Source: Jeotgalibacillus malaysiensis (lineage in GTDB: Bacteria > Bacillota > Bacilli > Bacillales > Jeotgalibacillaceae). From it: a DNA stretch of 64,000 nucleotides. Location of the stretch: NCBI GenBank assembly GCA_000818095.1, contig CP009416.1:742501-806500 (forward strand), given 5' to 3'. Of the stretch, positions 47,176 through 56,170 are shown piece after piece (the first letter of the stretch is position 1; the number at the start of each line of letters is the position of its first letter). The translations under genes and the position numbers were made by a program. Below the pieces are notes generated by a model that was not told where the DNA came from, did not search any database, and saw only the letters and a list, made by a program, of their open reading frames with translations.

Positions 47176-47224
47176 GATTGAATAAAAATTAAGCAGTTTC
47201 AAATTTCATAAAGTTATCTTAGTG

Positions 47225-47349
47225 CAGCGGAGCGTAAGGAGGCGACTCCGGGACGATTAGTTGGAAGCTGAGACCCCGCAGTGCGAAGCGCGAGGAGGCT
47301 CAGCAACAACCGTCCGGAAAGCGTCCGCCTGAAGCGAAGCGAAACGATT
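47225..47349. repeat. Hairpin repeat, copy C7 (subtype 2)
   Basis: GGAGCGTAAGGAGGCGACTC, GGGACGATTAGTTGGAAGCT, GAGGAGGCTCAGCAACAACC, then CGTCCGGAAAGCGTCCGCCT. It matches the reverse complement of C2 (9424-9545) closely, though nearly 38 kb away. Confidence 0.8.
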
Positions 47350-47381
47350 ATCATAAAACAACACATTTTTTTACACCAAAC

Positions 47382-47397
47382 ATACCAACCAGTCAGT
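47382..47397 (+). promoter_or_regulatory. TetR-type operator, copy 2
   Basis: ATACCAACCAGTCAGT, with ACCAAC-CA-GTCAGT as palindrome, 17 bases before the 3-hydroxyacyl-CoA dehydrogenase start and next to its GGAGG. Confidence 0.72.
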
Positions 47398-47414
47398 ACG
47401 AAGGAGGAAACAAC

Positions 47415-48293
47415 ATGAATGAAGTGAAAAACGTAACAATAATCGGATCAGGAAGCATGGGACATCAGATTGGCATGCTGTGTGCGCTTGGCGGGTACGA
47501 AACAGTCATCCAGGACATCAACGAAAAAGCACTGCAGGACGCAGAATCAAAGCTTCATGCCATCATGGACCGCTGGGTATCAAAAGAGAAAATTTCTGAG
47601 GACGATAAAATGAAAGCGTTTCAACGCCTCGGTTTTTCTCAAGATATTGAAGTAGCCGTGCAGAACGCAGACCTCGTCATTGAAGCAGTAACAGAGAAGC
47701 TGGATGTGAAAAGAGAAGTGTTTAAAAAGCTTGAAGCTTACGCGCCTCCTCACACAGTATTTGCGACAAACAGCTCAACGATCGTCAACAGCCTGATTGC
47801 TGACGTAACCGAGCGTCCGGATAAAGTCGTCAACATGCACTTCTTCTTCCCGCCGCTAGTCATGGACCTGGTCGAAGTCGTGAAAAGCGATAAGACAAGT
47901 GATGAAACGGCCCAGCTTGCGATGGAAGTATGCCGTGAGATCAACCGGACTGGTGTGCTGTTAGAAAAAGAGATTTCAGGCTTTGTCGCAAACCGCATTT
48001 TAGGAGCGCTGCAAAAAGAAGCGGTCTCACTGTATGAACAAGGCATCGCAGATTTCAAGGACATTGATCTGATCTGTAAAAAAGCTTTGAACCACCCGAT
48101 CGGTCCGTTTGAACTGATGGATCTCTCAGGACTTGATGTCGCGCAGTTTGTGATGGAGCAGCGCTATCAGGAGACGGGTGATCCGGCAGATAAGCCGTTT
48201 ACGTGCATTCTTGAAAAAGTGGAAAAAGGTGAGCTCGGCCGGAAGTCAGGTAAGGGCTTCTATGATTATTCAAAAAAAGCAGTGACTAAATAA
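47415..48293 (+). CDS. 3-hydroxyacyl-CoA dehydrogenase (Hbd type)
   Basis: A 292-residue NAD-dependent enzyme oxidising 3-hydroxyacyl-CoA to 3-ketoacyl-CoA. It shows IIGSGSMGHQI (NAD site), FATNSSTIVNSLIA, the catalytic histidine in NMHFFFPP, FVANRILGAL, and the ending GRKSGKGFYDYSKK. It is a stand-alone dehydrogenase, without a hydratase domain. First gene of the second acyl-CoA operon; AAGGAGG precedes the ATG; the thioesterase follows after 15 bases. Confidence 0.94.
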   Translation: MNEVKNVTIIGSGSMGHQIGMLCALGGYETVIQDINEKALQDAESKLHAIMDRWVSKEKISEDDKMKAFQRLGFSQDIEVAVQNADLVIEAVTEKLDVKREVFKKLEAYAPPHTVFATNSSTIVNSLIADVTERPDKVVNMHFFFPPLVMDLVEVVKSDKTSDETAQLAMEVCREINRTGVLLEKEISGFVANRILGALQKEAVSLYEQGIADFKDIDLICKKALNHPIGPFELMDLSGLDVAQFVMEQRYQETGDPADKPFTCILEKVEKGELGRKSGKGFYDYSKKAVTK

Positions 48294-48308
48294 AAGGGGT
48301 GCAGGTGC

Positions 48309-48722
48309 ATGTATACAAATGAAGTAACGGTCAGATTTTGTGAGACAGATGCGTTAGGACATGTGAATAATACGAGTTATTTTATCTATTTCGAAGAAGC
48401 TCGCGTTCAGTTTATCGCCTCACTCGGCTACGGCATGGACGTCAAAGACTGGCGATTTATCCTTGCTTCAACGAAATGTGAATTTAAAAGTCAGGGCTAT
48501 TTTGATCAGAAGTTAAAAGTGGAGAGCTATGTGACCCGTATTGGTACGAAAAGCTTTGAGCTTGAGCACCGGGTGTCCTGTGAGCAGACCGGGATCCTGA
48601 TTGCAGTCGGGAATGCAGTTGTCGTGTATTTTGACTTTGACAATCAGGTTAGTGCGGCGATACCGGATGATATGAGAACGGAGCTTGAACAGCATCTCGT
48701 CACTGAGGAGGGACGCGTATGA
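48309..48722 (+). CDS. 4-hydroxybenzoyl-CoA thioesterase-family acyl-CoA thioesterase
   Basis: A 137-residue hotdog thioesterase of the YbgC/4HBT group. The active-site motif is VRFCETDALGHVNNTSYFIY, whose Asp is the catalytic residue. It probably releases or recycles CoA in the pathway. It overlaps the APH-like gene by 4 bases (ATGA). Confidence 0.9.
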   Translation: MYTNEVTVRFCETDALGHVNNTSYFIYFEEARVQFIASLGYGMDVKDWRFILASTKCEFKSQGYFDQKLKVESYVTRIGTKSFELEHRVSCEQTGILIAVGNAVVVYFDFDNQVSAAIPDDMRTELEQHLVTEEGRV

Positions 48723-49774
48723 GGCAGACGGATATTACTGCGGTAAAAGAAGGCGAAGGACTGGAGCTTGCCGTACTTGAAAGCTTTCTCCGGAGCAAGC
48801 TGGATCTGCCGGATGGAACCCTTGAATTGAAACAGTTCTGGGCAGGCCATTCAAATCTGACGTATCAGCTGTCGATTGGCGACTGGGAAGCGGTACTCAG
48901 ACGACCGCCGCTCGGACCTGTTGCACCGAAAGCACATGATATGAACCGTGAATTTAAGATTTTATCAGAGCTTCAGCCATTGTTCTCACCTGCACCAAAG
49001 CCGATTCTCTTTTCAGATGATGAATCCATTGTCGGCAGTCCGTTTTTCATTATGGAAAGAAAGCGCGGGATTGTGCTGGATACATCGTTCCCGGAAGGCG
49101 TGGAAGTCACGCCTGAAGTATGCCGTAGCCTTTCACAGACAATGGTCGATAGGCTGGTGGAGCTGCATGCGATTGACTATACGAAAACGGGACTGGTTGA
49201 GATCAGTAACCCGGACGGCTTTATGGAAAGGCAGGTTCACGGCTGGATCGGGCGGTATGAGCGTGCGAAGACAGATGACATTCCTGAGGCTGAGCGGCTG
49301 AAGAAGTGGATGACGGAACATATCCCTGAGAGTCAGGCGCCGACAGTCATTCATTATGATTATAAATTAAATAACGCAATGTTCACTTACGACTTAACTG
49401 AAATGGTTGGACTGTTTGACTGGGAGATGTCAACGGTCGGTGATCCGCTTGCGGACCTCGGAGCTGCGATGAGCTACTGGATTCAGCATGATGATCCGCA
49501 CCTGTTAAAGCATGGATTAGGTAAGCCATCAGTCACAGTAAATGAAGGCTTTATGACGCGAAACGAGTTCATTGAAGCTTATGCGGAAAAGAGTGGGCGC
49601 GACGTAAGTAATATGGATTTCTATTTAACATTTGCCTATTTCAAGCTTGCCGTCATCTGCCAGCAGATCTATTTCCGTTATCAAAAAGGACAGACAAACG
49701 ATAAGCGGTTTGCCCATTTTGATCAGTTTGTTAAAACGTTACTCGTGCACGGCGCAAGTGTGATCGAAGAATAA
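48719..49774 (+). CDS. Phosphotransferase-family (APH-like) protein, ACAD10/11 partner
   Basis: A 351-residue aminoglycoside-phosphotransferase-like kinase. The catalytic loop is VIHYDYKLNNAMF (Asp and Asn), and the metal-binding aspartate lies in GLFDWEMSTVGDPLADLG. In human ACAD10/11 and in bacterial operons such kinases phosphorylate 4-hydroxyacyl-CoAs so the partner dehydrogenase can act on them. The neighbouring ACAD10/11-like dehydrogenase at 44560 supports this role; it is not an antibiotic resistance gene. Confidence 0.88.
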   Translation: MRQTDITAVKEGEGLELAVLESFLRSKLDLPDGTLELKQFWAGHSNLTYQLSIGDWEAVLRRPPLGPVAPKAHDMNREFKILSELQPLFSPAPKPILFSDDESIVGSPFFIMERKRGIVLDTSFPEGVEVTPEVCRSLSQTMVDRLVELHAIDYTKTGLVEISNPDGFMERQVHGWIGRYERAKTDDIPEAERLKKWMTEHIPESQAPTVIHYDYKLNNAMFTYDLTEMVGLFDWEMSTVGDPLADLGAAMSYWIQHDDPHLLKHGLGKPSVTVNEGFMTRNEFIEAYAEKSGRDVSNMDFYLTFAYFKLAVICQQIYFRYQKGQTNDKRFAHFDQFVKTLLVHGASVIEE

Positions 49775-49793
49775 ACTTCAGGAGGTTTTTGGA

Positions 49794-51569
49794 ATGGAAA
49801 AACGGACTGTATTACATAAAGGGGCCAGCTATTTATATACCTCATCTGATCCTGAGGAGATTTTCACACCGGAGGACCTCACAGAGGAGCACAAAATGAT
49901 CGGCGCAACAGCCAGGCAGTTTTTAGAGAAGGAAGTCGCGCCTTATGCTGAGCGGATTGAACGTCAGGAATTTGAAGTCGTGCCTGAGCTCATGCGAAGA
50001 GCAGGAGAGCTTGGTCTGCTCGCTCACAGCATTCCTGAAAAGTACGGCGGACTTGGACTCGATAAAATCAGTAAAGGCATTGTCGGTGAAATGATCGGAT
50101 CAGGCGGTGGCTACGGAGTCGCGCATTCCAACCATACATGTATTGCGACGCTGCCGATTACATACTTCGGCACTGAAGAACAGAAGCAGAAGTATCTGCC
50201 GAAGCTTGCCTCAGGTGAATATATCGGGGCGTACTGCTTAACAGAACCAAATGCTGGCTCAGACGCACTTGCCGCTCAGACGACAGCCGTATTGAATGAA
50301 GAAGAAACGAATTTCGTATTAAATGGAACGAAACTCTACATTACCAATGCAGTCTTCTCAGACACCTTTATCGTTTATGCAAAAGTGGATGGCCAGCATT
50401 TCACAGCGTTTATCGTGGAAAAGGATTTCCCGGGATTATCGCTTGGACCTGAGGAAAAGAAGATGGGGATTAAAGGGTCGTCTACGAGATCAGTCATTTT
50501 TGAAGACTGTCTGGTGCCGGTTGAAAACCTGTTAGGCGAAGTCGGCAGAGGGCATGTGATTGCGCTGAACGTCCTGAATCTCGGGCGCTTCAACCTCGGC
50601 TCTGCAGGTGCAGGGGTATCAAAGACTGCTTTAAAGAAAACGATCGGTTTTGTAAAAGAGCGTAAGCAGTTCAAACGGACGATTGCTGAATTCCCTGCTA
50701 CAAAGCAAAAGATCGCCTGGATGGCTGCACGCATTTACGCAGCAGATTCCCTGCAATACCGGACGGCGAGCCTCATTGAAGACGCGCTTGGTGACTTAGC
50801 TGAGACGTTTGACTATAAGCTGATCGGCAAACAGATGGGTGAATACGCAGTGGAGTGTGCGGTGTGTAAGGTGTTTGGCTCAGAAACGCTTGATTATGTC
50901 GTGGATGAAGCACTGCAGCTGCACGGCGGCGCCGGATTCATTCAGGAGTACGGTATTGAGCAGATGTACCGCGATTCAAGAATCAACCGGATCTTTGAAG
51001 GCACAAACGAAATCAACCGCCTGCTGATCCCGACTCATTTATTTAGAAAAGTGATGAAGGGCGAAGTGGATCTGGCAGCTCGTGTGCAGGAGGCATTTAA
51101 AGGACTTGGACACATTGCGCCAGGGAAAGACGGTGTGCTGGCACAGGAGCGGGCAGCAGTTGAGACGATCCGGAATCTGTTCTTAGTTAACGCAGGACTT
51201 GTCTATGAAGCGTACGGCGAGTCATTAGTGGAGGAGCAGGAAGCACTGATGAATCTTGCAGACCTGGCGATTTTACTGTTCGCAGCAGAGTCAGCAGTAG
51301 CGAGAACGCAAAAGGCTGTCATGAAAAATGGAGAAGAGAAGGAATCGCTGAAAGTTGATCTGACGAGAACGTATCTTGGCAGCGCAATGTGGGATGCGGA
51401 GCGGATTTCACGGGTGCTGGCGGGGAATGTGTGCAGCGGTGAGAAGCGGGAAGAGATGATCGCTTTAACTGTCCGGGCATGTAGTCGTTTTAGTTCTCTT
51501 GGCGGATTGGTTGAGAAGAACCGGGGGATTGCTGAGAGATTGGTTCAGAAGGGTGAGTTTGTTTGTTGA
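49794..51569 (+). CDS. Acyl-CoA dehydrogenase with C-terminal extension (VLCAD/FadE-like)
   Basis: A 591-residue protein: the usual acyl-CoA dehydrogenase domain (GAYCLTEPNAGSDALAAQTT, MGIKGSSTRS, QLHGGAGFIQEYGIEQMYRD, then FEGTNEINRLL with the catalytic glutamate) followed by about 180 residues of helical extension. This build resembles long-chain enzymes. AGGAGG precedes ATG. Last gene of the operon, followed by a terminator. Confidence 0.93.
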   Translation: MEKRTVLHKGASYLYTSSDPEEIFTPEDLTEEHKMIGATARQFLEKEVAPYAERIERQEFEVVPELMRRAGELGLLAHSIPEKYGGLGLDKISKGIVGEMIGSGGGYGVAHSNHTCIATLPITYFGTEEQKQKYLPKLASGEYIGAYCLTEPNAGSDALAAQTTAVLNEEETNFVLNGTKLYITNAVFSDTFIVYAKVDGQHFTAFIVEKDFPGLSLGPEEKKMGIKGSSTRSVIFEDCLVPVENLLGEVGRGHVIALNVLNLGRFNLGSAGAGVSKTALKKTIGFVKERKQFKRTIAEFPATKQKIAWMAARIYAADSLQYRTASLIEDALGDLAETFDYKLIGKQMGEYAVECAVCKVFGSETLDYVVDEALQLHGGAGFIQEYGIEQMYRDSRINRIFEGTNEINRLLIPTHLFRKVMKGEVDLAARVQEAFKGLGHIAPGKDGVLAQERAAVETIRNLFLVNAGLVYEAYGESLVEEQEALMNLADLAILLFAAESAVARTQKAVMKNGEEKESLKVDLTRTYLGSAMWDAERISRVLAGNVCSGEKREEMIALTVRACSRFSSLGGLVEKNRGIAERLVQKGEFVC

Positions 51570-51608
51570 GAATGATCACCATATAAAAAATATTGATACT
51601 TAAAAACG

Positions 51609-51650
51609 TAAAAAACCTGCAAATTGTCCGATCATTTGCAGGTTTTTTAA
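51609..51650 (+). terminator. Terminator of the second acyl-CoA operon
   Basis: AAAAAACCTGCAAAT / ATTTGCAGGTTTTTT stem with T tail. Confidence 0.93.
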
Positions 51651-51756
51651 CGTTCGTTCCTATTTAAAAATAATAGAGTCAGACGAATATAGTTAAAAAG
51701 TATTGCTTTTTACAAGAATTCTTGTTGTAATAATTGAAATATTCTTTAAATTTCTA

Positions 51757-51785
51757 TTGATTTATTATGAAAGCGCTTTTATAAT
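51757..51785 (+). promoter_or_regulatory. PTS operon promoter with cre site in the spacer
   Basis: TTGATT, 17-bp spacer, TATAAT. The spacer contains TGAAAGCGCTTTTA (51768-51781), a nearly perfect CcpA cre. CcpA bound there would block RNA polymerase. Confidence 0.9.
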
Positions 51786-51795
51786 AATCCTAATA

Positions 51796-51822
51796 ACATT
51801 TGTTACAAGTCATAACAAATGT
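51796..51822 (+). promoter_or_regulatory. 27-bp palindrome, probable SorC-family operator (gutM operon)
   Basis: Perfect half-sites ACATTTGTTA / TAACAAATGT separated by 7 bases, just downstream of the promoter. The same 10-7-10 arrangement occurs at 56122-56148, and a half-site at 61027. Confidence 0.85.
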
Positions 51823-51845
51823 AAAAACAATGGAGGGGATTTGTT

Positions 51846-52232
51846 GTGTGGGGATGGTTTATTGTTGTTTTTGCCGGGATATGGATTCTTCAGATTCTGA
51901 TGACAAAAGTCCAGCTGAAGAATTATCAGGCAACGCTTAAAAAGATGAGCAGCAGATCGTCCGGATACCTGGGGGTCGGGATACAAAAACAGAGATTAGG
52001 AATAGGAATGATTGCCATTTTAGTAACGGATGAGAATGGCGTATTGGTTGAGAGTCAGCTCATGAAAGGCGTGACTGTATTCAGTCGATTTGAAGCATAT
52101 ACAAAATACGATGGACTGAATATAAAAGAGCTGAAGGAAAAGCTTAAACAGGATATTGAGAGTCAGGCTTTTATCATGGCAATTAACAAAATCGAAGCGC
52201 AAATGAGTAAAAACACAAATCTTGCAGTATAA
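51846..52232 (+). CDS. gutM: Glucitol operon activator GutM-like membrane protein
   Basis: A 128-residue protein with one N-terminal membrane helix (GWFIVVFAGIWILQILM) and the GutM/SrlM soluble domain (YLGVGIQKQRLGIGMIAILV, then VVESQLMKGVTVFSRF-like residues). GutM accompanies glucitol PTS genes in enterics and Firmicutes and is called an activator, though its membrane helix suggests a transporter accessory role. AGGGGATTTGTT lies upstream of the GTG start. srlA follows after 12 bases. Confidence 0.85.
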   Translation: MWGWFIVVFAGIWILQILMTKVQLKNYQATLKKMSSRSSGYLGVGIQKQRLGIGMIAILVTDENGVLVESQLMKGVTVFSRFEAYTKYDGLNIKELKEKLKQDIESQAFIMAINKIEAQMSKNTNLAV

Positions 52233-52244
52233 GGAGGAAGAGAG

Positions 52245-52772
52245 ATGGATTTCTTAGTATCACTCGCTGAAGGTTTTATTGGAATGTTTCAGGCAGGTGC
52301 AGACACATTTACAGGGCTTGTGACTGGAATTATTCCACTATTGGTTGTCTTAATCACGGCAATTAATGCACTCATTAGATTAATAGGTGAAGAACGAATC
52401 AATAGACTGGCTAGAAAGAGTACGAAAAACATTATTTTGCGTTATACATTATTTCCGGTACTAGCCGTTTTCTTCTTAACAAATCCAATGGCTTACACAT
52501 TCGGGAAATTCCTGCCTGAAAAACAAAAGCCGGCTTTTTATGATTCAGCTGTATCATTTGTTCATCCGATTACTGGATTATTCCCGCATGCGAACCCGGC
52601 GGAACTTTTCGTTTACTTAGGAATTGCAGCTGGAATTACTGAACTTGGGCTATCACTTGGACCACTCGCGATCCGCTTCCTGTTAGTAGGGATTGTCGTC
52701 ATTTTGATCCGTGGAATCGTAACTGAGATCATTACGGTCCGCATGATGAAAGCAAAAGGGATGGAAGTCTGA
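52245..52772 (+). CDS. srlA: PTS glucitol/sorbitol-family transporter subunit IIC
   Basis: A 175-residue membrane subunit (SrlA) with about four helices: the start DFLVSLAEGFIGMFQAGADT and the ending RGIVTEIITVRMMKAKGMEV match the EIIC2 family. It forms the channel with SrlE. AAGGAGGAAGAG precedes ATG. The natural substrate may not be sorbitol because no srlD-type dehydrogenase is present. Confidence 0.92.
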   Translation: MDFLVSLAEGFIGMFQAGADTFTGLVTGIIPLLVVLITAINALIRLIGEERINRLARKSTKNIILRYTLFPVLAVFFLTNPMAYTFGKFLPEKQKPAFYDSAVSFVHPITGLFPHANPAELFVYLGIAAGITELGLSLGPLAIRFLLVGIVVILIRGIVTEIITVRMMKAKGMEV

Positions 52773-52811
52773 TCATAAATAGCATGTTCAATTGAAAAGG
52801 AGGCAGGCAAA

Positions 52812-53864
52812 ATGGCAGAGAATCAAACACCAGAAAACTTTAAAGCGGTTTCCGTAACAAAAGGCCAGGGAGGCTGGGGCGGACCACTTACAATACGACC
52901 AAATGAAACACAAAGATATATCGTATCTGTTACAGGCGGCGGCATTCATCCGGTAGCAGCTGAAATTGCACGATTAACAGGTGCTGAAGCAGTTGATGGA
53001 TTTAAAAGCACTTACGCAAAAGAAACAATGGCTTGTGTCATTATCGACTGCGGCGGCACAGCACGCTGCGGTGTATACCCGAAGATGAATATTTTAACGA
53101 TCAACGTGAATGCGACTTCACCGTCGGGCCCGTTAATGAAGTACATCAATGAAGAAAACTTTGTGTCAGGTGTAAGAACGTCAGATATCAGTCCTGAAGC
53201 GGCACCTTATGAAGATCAGAACGAAGTAAAAAAGGCAGTCGATGAGACAGAAGCGCCGGCGGTAAGAAAAACACCGCAGCAATTAAAGGAAGAGGCAAGA
53301 AGAAAGGTAGCGGCAAACAGCACCGGCGAACCGAAAAAAATGAACATCGTTGAACGTGTCGGCCGTGGAGCAGGTAAGGTTGTAGGGGTTCTTTATCAGG
53401 CTGGACGTGAAACAATTGATCAGGTGCTGAAAAATATCCTGCCATTCATGGCATTTGTCAGTATGTTAATTGGAATTATCACCTTTACAGGAATCGGCGA
53501 TATTATTGCGAATTTTGTTACACCGCTTGCCGGAAACTTTATCGGATTACTCATTCTTTCAGTGATCTGTTCACTACCAATACTTTCGCCGTTGCTTGGG
53601 CCGGGTGCAGTTATTGCACAGGTTGTCGGTGTATTAGTTGGGGTGGAAATTGGCCGTGGCAATATTCCGCCGGAGCTTGCACTGCCTGCATTGTTTGCCA
53701 TTAACCCTCAGGTTGGAGCCGACTTTGTACCGGTTGGTCTGACACTTGGAGAAGCTGAGCCTGAAACAATTGAAGTCGGTGTTCCGGCAGTACTGATCTC
53801 ACGATTAATTACCGGACCACTCGCAGTTGTCATTGCGTATTTATTCAGCTTCGGATTGTATTAA
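52812..53864 (+). CDS. srlE: PTS glucitol/sorbitol-family transporter subunit IIB-IIC
   Basis: A 350-residue SrlE: EIIB domain first (about 1-130) with the phosphorylated cysteine in [11 protein letters not shown], then a charged linker ([20 protein letters not shown]), then a membrane domain ([20 protein letters not shown] to the end). It takes phosphate from SrlB and passes it to the sugar during import. AAGGAGGCAGGC precedes ATG. Confidence 0.93.
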   Translation: MAENQTPENFKAVSVTKGQGGWGGPLTIRPNETQRYIVSVTGGGIHPVAAEIARLTGAEAVDGFKSTYAKETMACVIIDCGGTARCGVYPKMNILTINVNATSPSGPLMKYINEENFVSGVRTSDISPEAAPYEDQNEVKKAVDETEAPAVRKTPQQLKEEARRKVAANSTGEPKKMNIVERVGRGAGKVVGVLYQAGRETIDQVLKNILPFMAFVSMLIGIITFTGIGDIIANFVTPLAGNFIGLLILSVICSLPILSPLLGPGAVIAQVVGVLVGVEIGRGNIPPELALPALFAINPQVGADFVPVGLTLGEAEPETIEVGVPAVLISRLITGPLAVVIAYLFSFGLY

Positions 53865-53884
53865 TAGAAGGGAGAGGAAGTCAG

Positions 53885-54262
53885 GTGAAAAATCTTATGA
53901 TTAATAAATATAAAGCGAAAATTACAGGAATCGGTGAAGATGTCGAGTTGTTTTCTGAGGAAAATATGATGGTGATTTTTAATGACACAGTACCAGAAGA
54001 ACTCCGGTCATTTGCTGTGATACATGAAACAGCTGACCTCGCTGAAAAAGTGGAAGCTGGAGACTTTTTGGAAATCAATGATGAGCGGTATGAAATTCTT
54101 TTTGTCGGAAGCAAAGTGAATGAAACGCTTCAGGAGCTCGGCCACTGTACAATCTCTTTTTCAGGAGAAGTGACAGCTGACCTGCCGGGAACGATGTGTG
54201 TAGAGAAAAAAGAGATGCCAGAATTGGCGCTGGGAGCGGACATTCGTATTCTAAAAGTCTGA
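53885..54262 (+). CDS. srlB: PTS glucitol/sorbitol-family transporter subunit IIA
   Basis: A 125-residue SrlB-type EIIA that receives phosphate from HPr on a histidine; the VIHETADLAEKVEAGDFLEI segment contains the likely site. The ending GADIRILKV is typical. The GTG start follows AGAGGAAG. Cytoplasmic partner of srlE, 20 bases downstream of it. Confidence 0.9.
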   Translation: MKNLMINKYKAKITGIGEDVELFSEENMMVIFNDTVPEELRSFAVIHETADLAEKVEAGDFLEINDERYEILFVGSKVNETLQELGHCTISFSGEVTADLPGTMCVEKKEMPELALGADIRILKV

Positions 54263-54280
54263 TAAAGAGGAGATTATACT

Positions 54281-55582
54281 ATGCTAGGGATAAACAGGAA
54301 GCTTGAAGAGTTGGAGAAAGCAGGAGGTCAGATCAAGGTTGGGCTTGTTGGCGCAGGACAGATGGGAAGAGGAATGGTCTCCCAGATTGAAAATATGTCA
54401 GGCATGCGCGTTGTGATGACTGCAGATATTCAGATCGATAATGTAGTAAATGCCTATATGAAATCTGGTGTACAGGATGCTGATATTGTAAAAACAAACG
54501 TGTTAGAAGAGGCGGATGAAGCGATACGGTCAGGTAAAGTAGCAGCTACTACTGATGCACATCTGGTCACTTCTTCAAAAGAGGTAGATGTGATTGTTGA
54601 TGCTACCGGTGTGCCTGATATTGGTGCGAAAATAGCATGGGATGCCATTTTAAACAAAAAACATATTGTCATGTTGAATGTAGAGGCAGACGTAACAATC
54701 GGCCCGCTTCTTTTGAAAATGGCTGATGCAAGTGGTGTTGTCTACACAGGAACAGCAGGTGATGAGCCGGGTGCTGTAATGGAATTATATGATTTTGCAG
54801 ATGCACTCGGATTTGAGGTGGTTGCACTTGGAAAGGGTAAGAATAACCCCCTCAACCTCTCAGCGAATCCTGACTCAGCAGCAGAAGAAGCGGAGAGAAA
54901 AGGTGCCAGTCCAAAAATGCTCGCATCATTCCAGGATGGTACTAAGACAATGGTGGAAATGACTGCTGTAGCGAATGCAACCGGCTTTCTTCCTGACAAG
55001 CCTGGCATGCATGGTTTTGTTAGTGATGTAAAAGGATTACCGGAGATCTTTCAGCTGAAAGAAGACGGCGGTCAGGTCAGCAATAAAAAGATTGTGGAAT
55101 ACATCAACGGTGTCGCACCAGGTGTATTTGCCATCATTGCTTCAGAAAAAGCTGAAGTTAATCATGAAATGCAGTACTTAAGCATGGGAGAAGGGCCGAA
55201 CTACGTGCTTTATCGTCCATATCATCTGACGAGTCTTGAGACGCCGATTTCGATTGCCCGTGCATATATTTATAATGAGGCAACAATTGCACCGTGGGAA
55301 GGTCTTCAGGCAGAAACAGTAACCGTCGCAAAAACCGATCTTGAAGAAGGTCAATTCCTTGATAGCATTGGTGGTTTCACGGTTTATGGAAGCATACTTT
55401 CAGCTGCAGATGCTAAAGAAAAAAATGCTCTGCCACTGGGGCTGGTTGATCGCAATGTTCAGTTGAAGCGTTCTGTTAAAAAAGGTGAACTCATTACTTA
55501 TCAGGACGTCGTACAGACGAAGGAATCAACGATCTGGCGCCTGCGCCGTATGCAGGATGATATGCTTTCTTCACAGTCATAA
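54281..55582 (+). CDS. NAD(P)-dependent oxidoreductase with C-terminal SAF domain
   Basis: A 433-residue homoserine-dehydrogenase-like protein: Rossmann fold with GLVGAGQMGRGM (about 22-33), GNXPD-like VIVDATGVPDIGAKIAWDAI, a catalytic domain around AVANATGFLPDKPGMHGF, and an SAF-type C-terminus (KRSVKKGELITYQDVV). Members of this family lie beside glucitol-type PTS genes in place of SrlD in several Firmicutes. The reaction is not readable; it likely acts on the phosphorylated import product. AAAGAGGAG precedes ATG; last gene of the operon. Confidence 0.85.
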   Translation: MLGINRKLEELEKAGGQIKVGLVGAGQMGRGMVSQIENMSGMRVVMTADIQIDNVVNAYMKSGVQDADIVKTNVLEEADEAIRSGKVAATTDAHLVTSSKEVDVIVDATGVPDIGAKIAWDAILNKKHIVMLNVEADVTIGPLLLKMADASGVVYTGTAGDEPGAVMELYDFADALGFEVVALGKGKNNPLNLSANPDSAAEEAERKGASPKMLASFQDGTKTMVEMTAVANATGFLPDKPGMHGFVSDVKGLPEIFQLKEDGGQVSNKKIVEYINGVAPGVFAIIASEKAEVNHEMQYLSMGEGPNYVLYRPYHLTSLETPISIARAYIYNEATIAPWEGLQAETVTVAKTDLEEGQFLDSIGGFTVYGSILSAADAKEKNALPLGLVDRNVQLKRSVKKGELITYQDVVQTKESTIWRLRRMQDDMLSSQS

Positions 55583-55692
55583 AGGCAGTCCTGAATAACG
55601 TTTAACATTCCACGAAGGTATCGGTATGGGTAAAAATCGATTATAATATTCGTAAGGGCATGTTAAATATTTCAACGAGAAGGTGCACTAAT

Positions 55693-56031
55693 ATGAAAGT
55701 GAATAAAATGGAAGCCGGCTTATACTGTACAAAGTGTAAGGACGAGACGAACCATGAAATTACCTACATTAATAATCATATTAAACGGATCCGCTGTCAG
55801 GAATGCAATGAAACAATGGAAATGAATATGGATCTTAAAAAAGATTTTTATAAGGAAATCTATGAGCGTGTTTCCTCGAAGCCGACACGCATTACGGAAG
55901 AATACCATGAAAATCTCCGTAAGCTTTTATTGTCACTTCCTTACCGTGCAATTAAGAAGCCTTACCGGATTTTGAAGGAAGTTCATTCTTCACGCAGAGT
56001 TATCAAAACTTATAATCCAAAGAAAAAATAA
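55693..56031 (+). CDS. Zinc-ribbon small protein (Bacillus bh-type protein)
   Basis: A 112-residue basic protein with an N-terminal zinc ribbon (CTKC ... CQEC, about residues 12-44) and a helical, Lys/Arg-rich C-terminus (SLPYRAIKKPYRILKEVHSS). It resembles a conserved Bacillus protein called bh protein; function unknown. The ATG at 55693 follows AGAAGGTG. It is not obviously linked to the PTS operon 110 bases upstream and has its own terminator. Confidence 0.8.
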   Translation: MKVNKMEAGLYCTKCKDETNHEITYINNHIKRIRCQECNETMEMNMDLKKDFYKEIYERVSSKPTRITEEYHENLRKLLLSLPYRAIKKPYRILKEVHSSRRVIKTYNPKKK

Positions 56032-56042
56032 ACTGCCTATTT

Positions 56043-56086
56043 AAAGGGCCAAACTTCTGATTTTACAAGAAGTTTGGCCCTTTTGT
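56043..56086 (+). terminator. Terminator after the zinc-ribbon gene
   Basis: AAGGGCCAAACTTCT / AGAAGTTTGGCCCTT with T tail. Confidence 0.95.
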
Positions 56087-56088
56087 TC

Positions 56089-56117
56089 TTGACGAATAAA
56101 CTGAAAAGACTTATAAT
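56089..56117 (+). promoter_or_regulatory. Promoter of the dehydrogenase-complex operon
   Basis: TTGACG, 17-bp spacer, TATAAT, directly before the 27-bp palindrome. A SigA promoter, not the SigL type used by acetoin operons under AcoR. Confidence 0.88.
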
Positions 56118-56121
56118 TTTT

Positions 56122-56148
56122 ACATATGTTACGGTATTGAACAAATGT
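56122..56148 (+). promoter_or_regulatory. 27-bp palindrome, probable SorC-family operator (E1-E2-E3 operon)
   Basis: ACATATGTTA / GAACAAATGT with 7 bases between, agreeing in layout and most bases with 51796-51822. It covers the expected transcription start. Confidence 0.82.
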
Positions 56149-56170
56149 AAAATCACAAGGAGGAATACAC

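Noticed and set aside
48719-49774. Aminoglycoside resistance kinase
   Set aside because: The neighbours are acyl-CoA enzymes and the sequence is of the ACAD10/11-associated APH group.
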